Source of the DNA: Holosporales bacterium
Lineage (GTDB): Bacteria > Pseudomonadota > Alphaproteobacteria > RUG11792
NCBI GenBank assembly: GCA_031286725.1
Contig: JAITTR010000017.1
Location: 1 to 6,269, forward strand
Length of the DNA stretch: 6,269 nt
Direction of reading: 5' to 3'
Numbering within the stretch: position 1 is the first letter of the stretch; each line of letters starts with the position of its first letter. Below the pieces are notes generated by a model. The model searched no databases, was not told the origin of the DNA, and worked only from the letters and a program-made list of their open reading frames with translations. This document shows, in pieces, positions 6,005-6,269 of this stretch. The translations under genes and the position numbers were made by a program.

Positions 6005-6024
6005 TGTATACATAAATATATACA
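6005..6024. repeat. Imperfect 20-base palindrome TGTATA...TATACA
   Basis: TGTATACATAAATATATACA has the two halves nearly complementary, with mismatches only near the middle. It lies about 100 bases before the Rpn-like gene and shares the TGTAT...ATACA outline with the palindrome at 5880-5898, although the spacing differs. It could be an operator or just AT-rich chance. Confidence 0.35.
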
Positions 6025-6126
6025 AAAAATCTCAATGTGCCCCTTCTTGCCTTTTCCATTCTTCTATATAAATCCAAACGAATCTATGTTAAATTAACAA
6101 AATGAAAATTCAAATAGTTATTACAA

Positions 6127-6269
6127 ATGAAAACCTCTAATAATTTCTCGCCAAAGGAAGACATAATCTTCAAAATGATCTTTGGAGATCCAAAGCATCC
6201 GAAAATACTAATACATTTCTTGAACTGCATAATAAAGCCTAAATCTCCCATTAAGAATGTAGAGATAGT
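6127..6269 (+). CDS. Rpn-family recombination-promoting nuclease / PD-(D/E)XK putative transposase, N-terminus (3' partial)
   Basis: ATG 6127-6129 opens a frame that runs off the right edge after 47 codons; an in-frame TAG at 6115-6117 excludes an upstream start. The visible protein begins MKTSNNFSPKEDIIFKMIFG and continues with DPKHPKILIHFLNCIIKPKS and PIKNVEIV. This is the typical beginning of the Rpn/PDDEXK_2 family: the P-K-x-D-xx-F-K-x-x-F-G motif, then a leucine/isoleucine-rich helix with FLN, then P-I-x-x-V-E-I. Family members are DNA endonucleases related to Rpn proteins of Escherichia coli and are common in many copies in Rickettsiales-like and other host-associated genomes. The catalytic Asp and the E-x-K residues lie beyond the window, so activity cannot be judged. 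No Shine-Dalgarno is seen before the ATG. A 12-codon frame (MKIQIVITNENL, 6102-6140) overlaps the start and is probably chance. Confidence 0.85.
   Translation, partial: MKTSNNFSPKEDIIFKMIFGDPKHPKILIHFLNCIIKPKSPIKNVEI

Larger units (their letters stand above)
5813..6126. other. AT-rich intergenic region with imperfect palindromes
   Basis: I see no gene here. The stretch is very AT-rich and holds two imperfect palindromes (5880-5898 and 6005-6024). Weak promoter-like matches for the plus-strand gene exist (for example TATAAA at 6067-6072) without a convincing -35 element at standard spacing. Confidence 0.5.

Noticed and set aside
6102..6140. 12-codon frame MKIQIVITNENL overlapping the Rpn start
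   Set aside because: It has no ribosome binding site and no attenuator-like structure, and short frames are common in AT-rich DNA.

Overview
The window looks like an accessory, partly decayed stretch of an AT-rich bacterial genome, probably an obligate or facultative intracellular bacterium. I infer a Rickettsiales-like or similar host-associated alphaproteobacterium. The reasons are the low G+C outside the first gene (about one third by eye), the wide stretches of broken genes, an IS481-type transposase relic, and the start of an Rpn-type PD-(D/E)XK nuclease/transposase at the right edge. Taxonomy from this much sequence is a guess.

Layout. Positions 1-733 (+) hold the C-terminal 243 residues of an Ala/Gly/Gln-rich protein that is much richer in G+C than everything after it; it closes with a clear rho-independent terminator (812-843). 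Positions 844-1577 hold no intact gene, only decayed sequence including a multiply frameshifted IS481-family transposase on the minus strand (about 1092-1430). Three intact minus-strand genes follow: a degenerate metallo-beta-lactamase-fold protein (1578-2363), a 464-residue conserved-looking protein of unknown function (2620-4014), and a protein with a C-terminal HEPN-like domain (4532-5497). They are not a tight operon: gaps of about 250 and 520 bases separate them, and the larger gap carries broken reading frames. Positions 5534-6126 are again mostly decayed or AT-rich non-coding sequence with imperfect palindromes. At 6127 the plus-strand N-terminus of an Rpn/PDDEXK_2 protein begins and runs off the window.

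How they may work together. The HEPN-like protein and the 464-residue unknown lie in the same orientation among mobile-element debris. This is the sort of context where toxin or anti-phage genes are found, but the sequence does not demonstrate that they act together. The MBL-fold protein has its own strong ribosome binding site and a plausible promoter, so it may be an independent cargo gene. I see no tRNA, rRNA or CRISPR array.
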